This document shows, piece after piece, positions 5,429 to 6,143 of a DNA stretch of 6,143 nucleotides. Each line of letters opens with the position of its first letter. The first letter of the stretch is position 1. The notes under the pieces were generated by a model, which had not been told where the DNA came from, searched no databases, and saw only the letters and a program-made list of their open reading frames with translations. A program made the translations under genes and the position numbers. Source of the stretch: an uncultured Eubacteriales bacterium (GTDB taxonomy: Bacteria; Bacillota; Clostridia; Oscillospirales; Acutalibacteraceae); contig CAQZPH010000022.1 of NCBI GenBank assembly GCA_948933715.1, positions 6,611-12,753 of the forward strand. The letters run 5' to 3'.

Positions 5429-6143
5429 TTGAGAGTTTCAAAGTGGAAAGATTATGAGCTTATAGATACTTCAAGCGGAGAGCGTTTGGAGCGGTGGGGA
5501 GATATCATTTTAATAAGGCCAGATCCTCAAATTATTTGGGATACGCCAAAGAATGATTCCTTATGGGAGAAAGCTCATGCTGTATATCACCGTTCTAATA
5601 CTGGCGGCGGATTATGGAAAGAAAAAAGAAAAATACCAAAGGTTTGGTCTATAAAGTATGGTGATTTGACGTTTAATCTTAAAATGATGGGGTTTAAACA
5701 TACAGGTATTTTCCCAGAACAAGCTACAAACTGGGATTTTATTGCAGAGAAGATAAAAAAAGCTAATAGACCTTTAAAAGTACTTAATTTATTTGGATAT
5801 ACAGGCGCAGCAACTTTATCAGCAGCTAAAGCCGGTGCTAGTGTTTGCCATGTTGATGCCTCACGAGGAATGGTAAGTTGGGCTAAAGAAAATTCTTTAG
5901 TTTCAGGGCTATCTAATAAACCTATACGTTGGATTGTAGACGATTGTATAAAATTTGTGCAAAGAGAAATAAGACGCGGAAATAAATACGATGGAATAAT
6001 AATGGATCCTCCTTCTTATGGAAGAGGACCAGGTGGTGAGGTTTGGAAACTTGAGGAACAGCTTTGTTCACTTGTTAATTTATGTGTGCAGGTTATGTCA
6101 GCTGATGCTGTGTTTTTTATGCTAAATTCATATACCACAGGGT
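5429..6143 (+). CDS. Class I SAM-dependent methyltransferase, RlmI/RlmK-like (3' end outside window)
   Basis: The first 238 codons are present and the frame is open to the window edge. The sequence looks like the methyltransferase part of the RlmI/RlmK-type rRNA methyltransferases (COG1092 group). A lead-in region has WSIKYGDLTFNLKMMGFKHTGIFPEQ (split here as about residues 73-98) ending in the HTGIFPEQ element common before the core. SAM motif I is LNLFGYTGAATL (119-130), the acidic motif II residue is Asp143 in HVDASRGMVSWAKEN, a motif III-like Asp pair lies at 171-172, and motif IV is IMDPPSYGRG (191-200). The N-terminal 70 residues do not look like the PUA domain of E. coli RlmI, so it is probably a shorter relative. 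The RNA target and modified base cannot be inferred. The gene follows glmM by 12 bases, implying one transcript. Confidence 0.85.
   Translation, partial: MRVSKWKDYELIDTSSGERLERWGDIILIRPDPQIIWDTPKNDSLWEKAHAVYHRSNTGGGLWKEKRKIPKVWSIKYGDLTFNLKMMGFKHTGIFPEQATNWDFIAEKIKKANRPLKVLNLFGYTGAATLSAAKAGASVCHVDASRGMVSWAKENSLVSGLSNKPIRWIVDDCIKFVQREIRRGNKYDGIIMDPPSYGRGPGGEVWKLEEQLCSLVNLCVQVMSADAVFFMLNSYTTG

Noticed and set aside
1..6143. CRISPR array, tRNA/rRNA genes, insertion sequences, riboswitches or phage/defence genes
   Set aside because: No spaced direct repeats, cloverleaf, transposase or long structured leader was seen. Leaders are about 25-28 bases, too short for a riboswitch, and every gene is a standard chromosomal type.

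Overview
The window is AT-rich, codes only on the + strand, and looks like chromosomal housekeeping DNA from a low-GC Firmicute, most likely a member of Clostridia. The grounds are A/T-ending codons, strong AGGAGG-type ribosome binding sites, GTG and TTG starts backed by those sites, sigma-A-type promoters with TGn extended -10 elements, and protein sequences that read as clostridial. I cannot name a genus from the sequence alone.

Layout. Positions 1-93 hold the last 30 codons of an upstream gene, probably holA (DNA polymerase III delta subunit). Next is a self-contained ppk2 unit: a good promoter (121-149), a PPK2-family polyphosphate kinase (181-1071) and an intrinsic terminator (about 1078-1111). 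A small PAP2-superfamily membrane phosphatase (1199-1717) follows behind its own extended -10 promoter. A 171-base intergenic stretch (1718-1888) contains a spaced inverted repeat and another strong promoter (1829-1857). That promoter opens a tight run of five genes: ruvC (GTG start, 1889-2416), ruvA (2400-2999), ruvB (TTG start, 3003-4016), glmM (4046-5416) and a class I SAM-dependent methyltransferase (TTG start at 5429), which is cut by the window end.

How the genes work together. RuvA binds four-way Holliday junctions, RuvB hexamers drive branch migration, and RuvC cuts the junction, so ruvC-ruvA-ruvB is a complete recombination and repair module. glmM supplies glucosamine-1-phosphate for UDP-GlcNAc and peptidoglycan synthesis. 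The last gene resembles RlmI/RlmK-type RNA methyltransferases. The link from ruvB to glmM to the methyltransferase appears to be shared transcription rather than a shared pathway. PPK2 and PAP2 both handle phosphate (polyphosphate/nucleotides and membrane phospho-substrates), but each has its own promoter.

I found no convincing undescribed system. All complete genes have intact catalytic motifs. The points worth a second look are modest: paired inverted repeats near two promoters, extended -10 elements at all three promoters, a three-codon ORF at the PAP2 start, glmM placed behind ruvCAB instead of with cdaA/ybbR, and a methyltransferase that seems to lack the usual N-terminal PUA domain.
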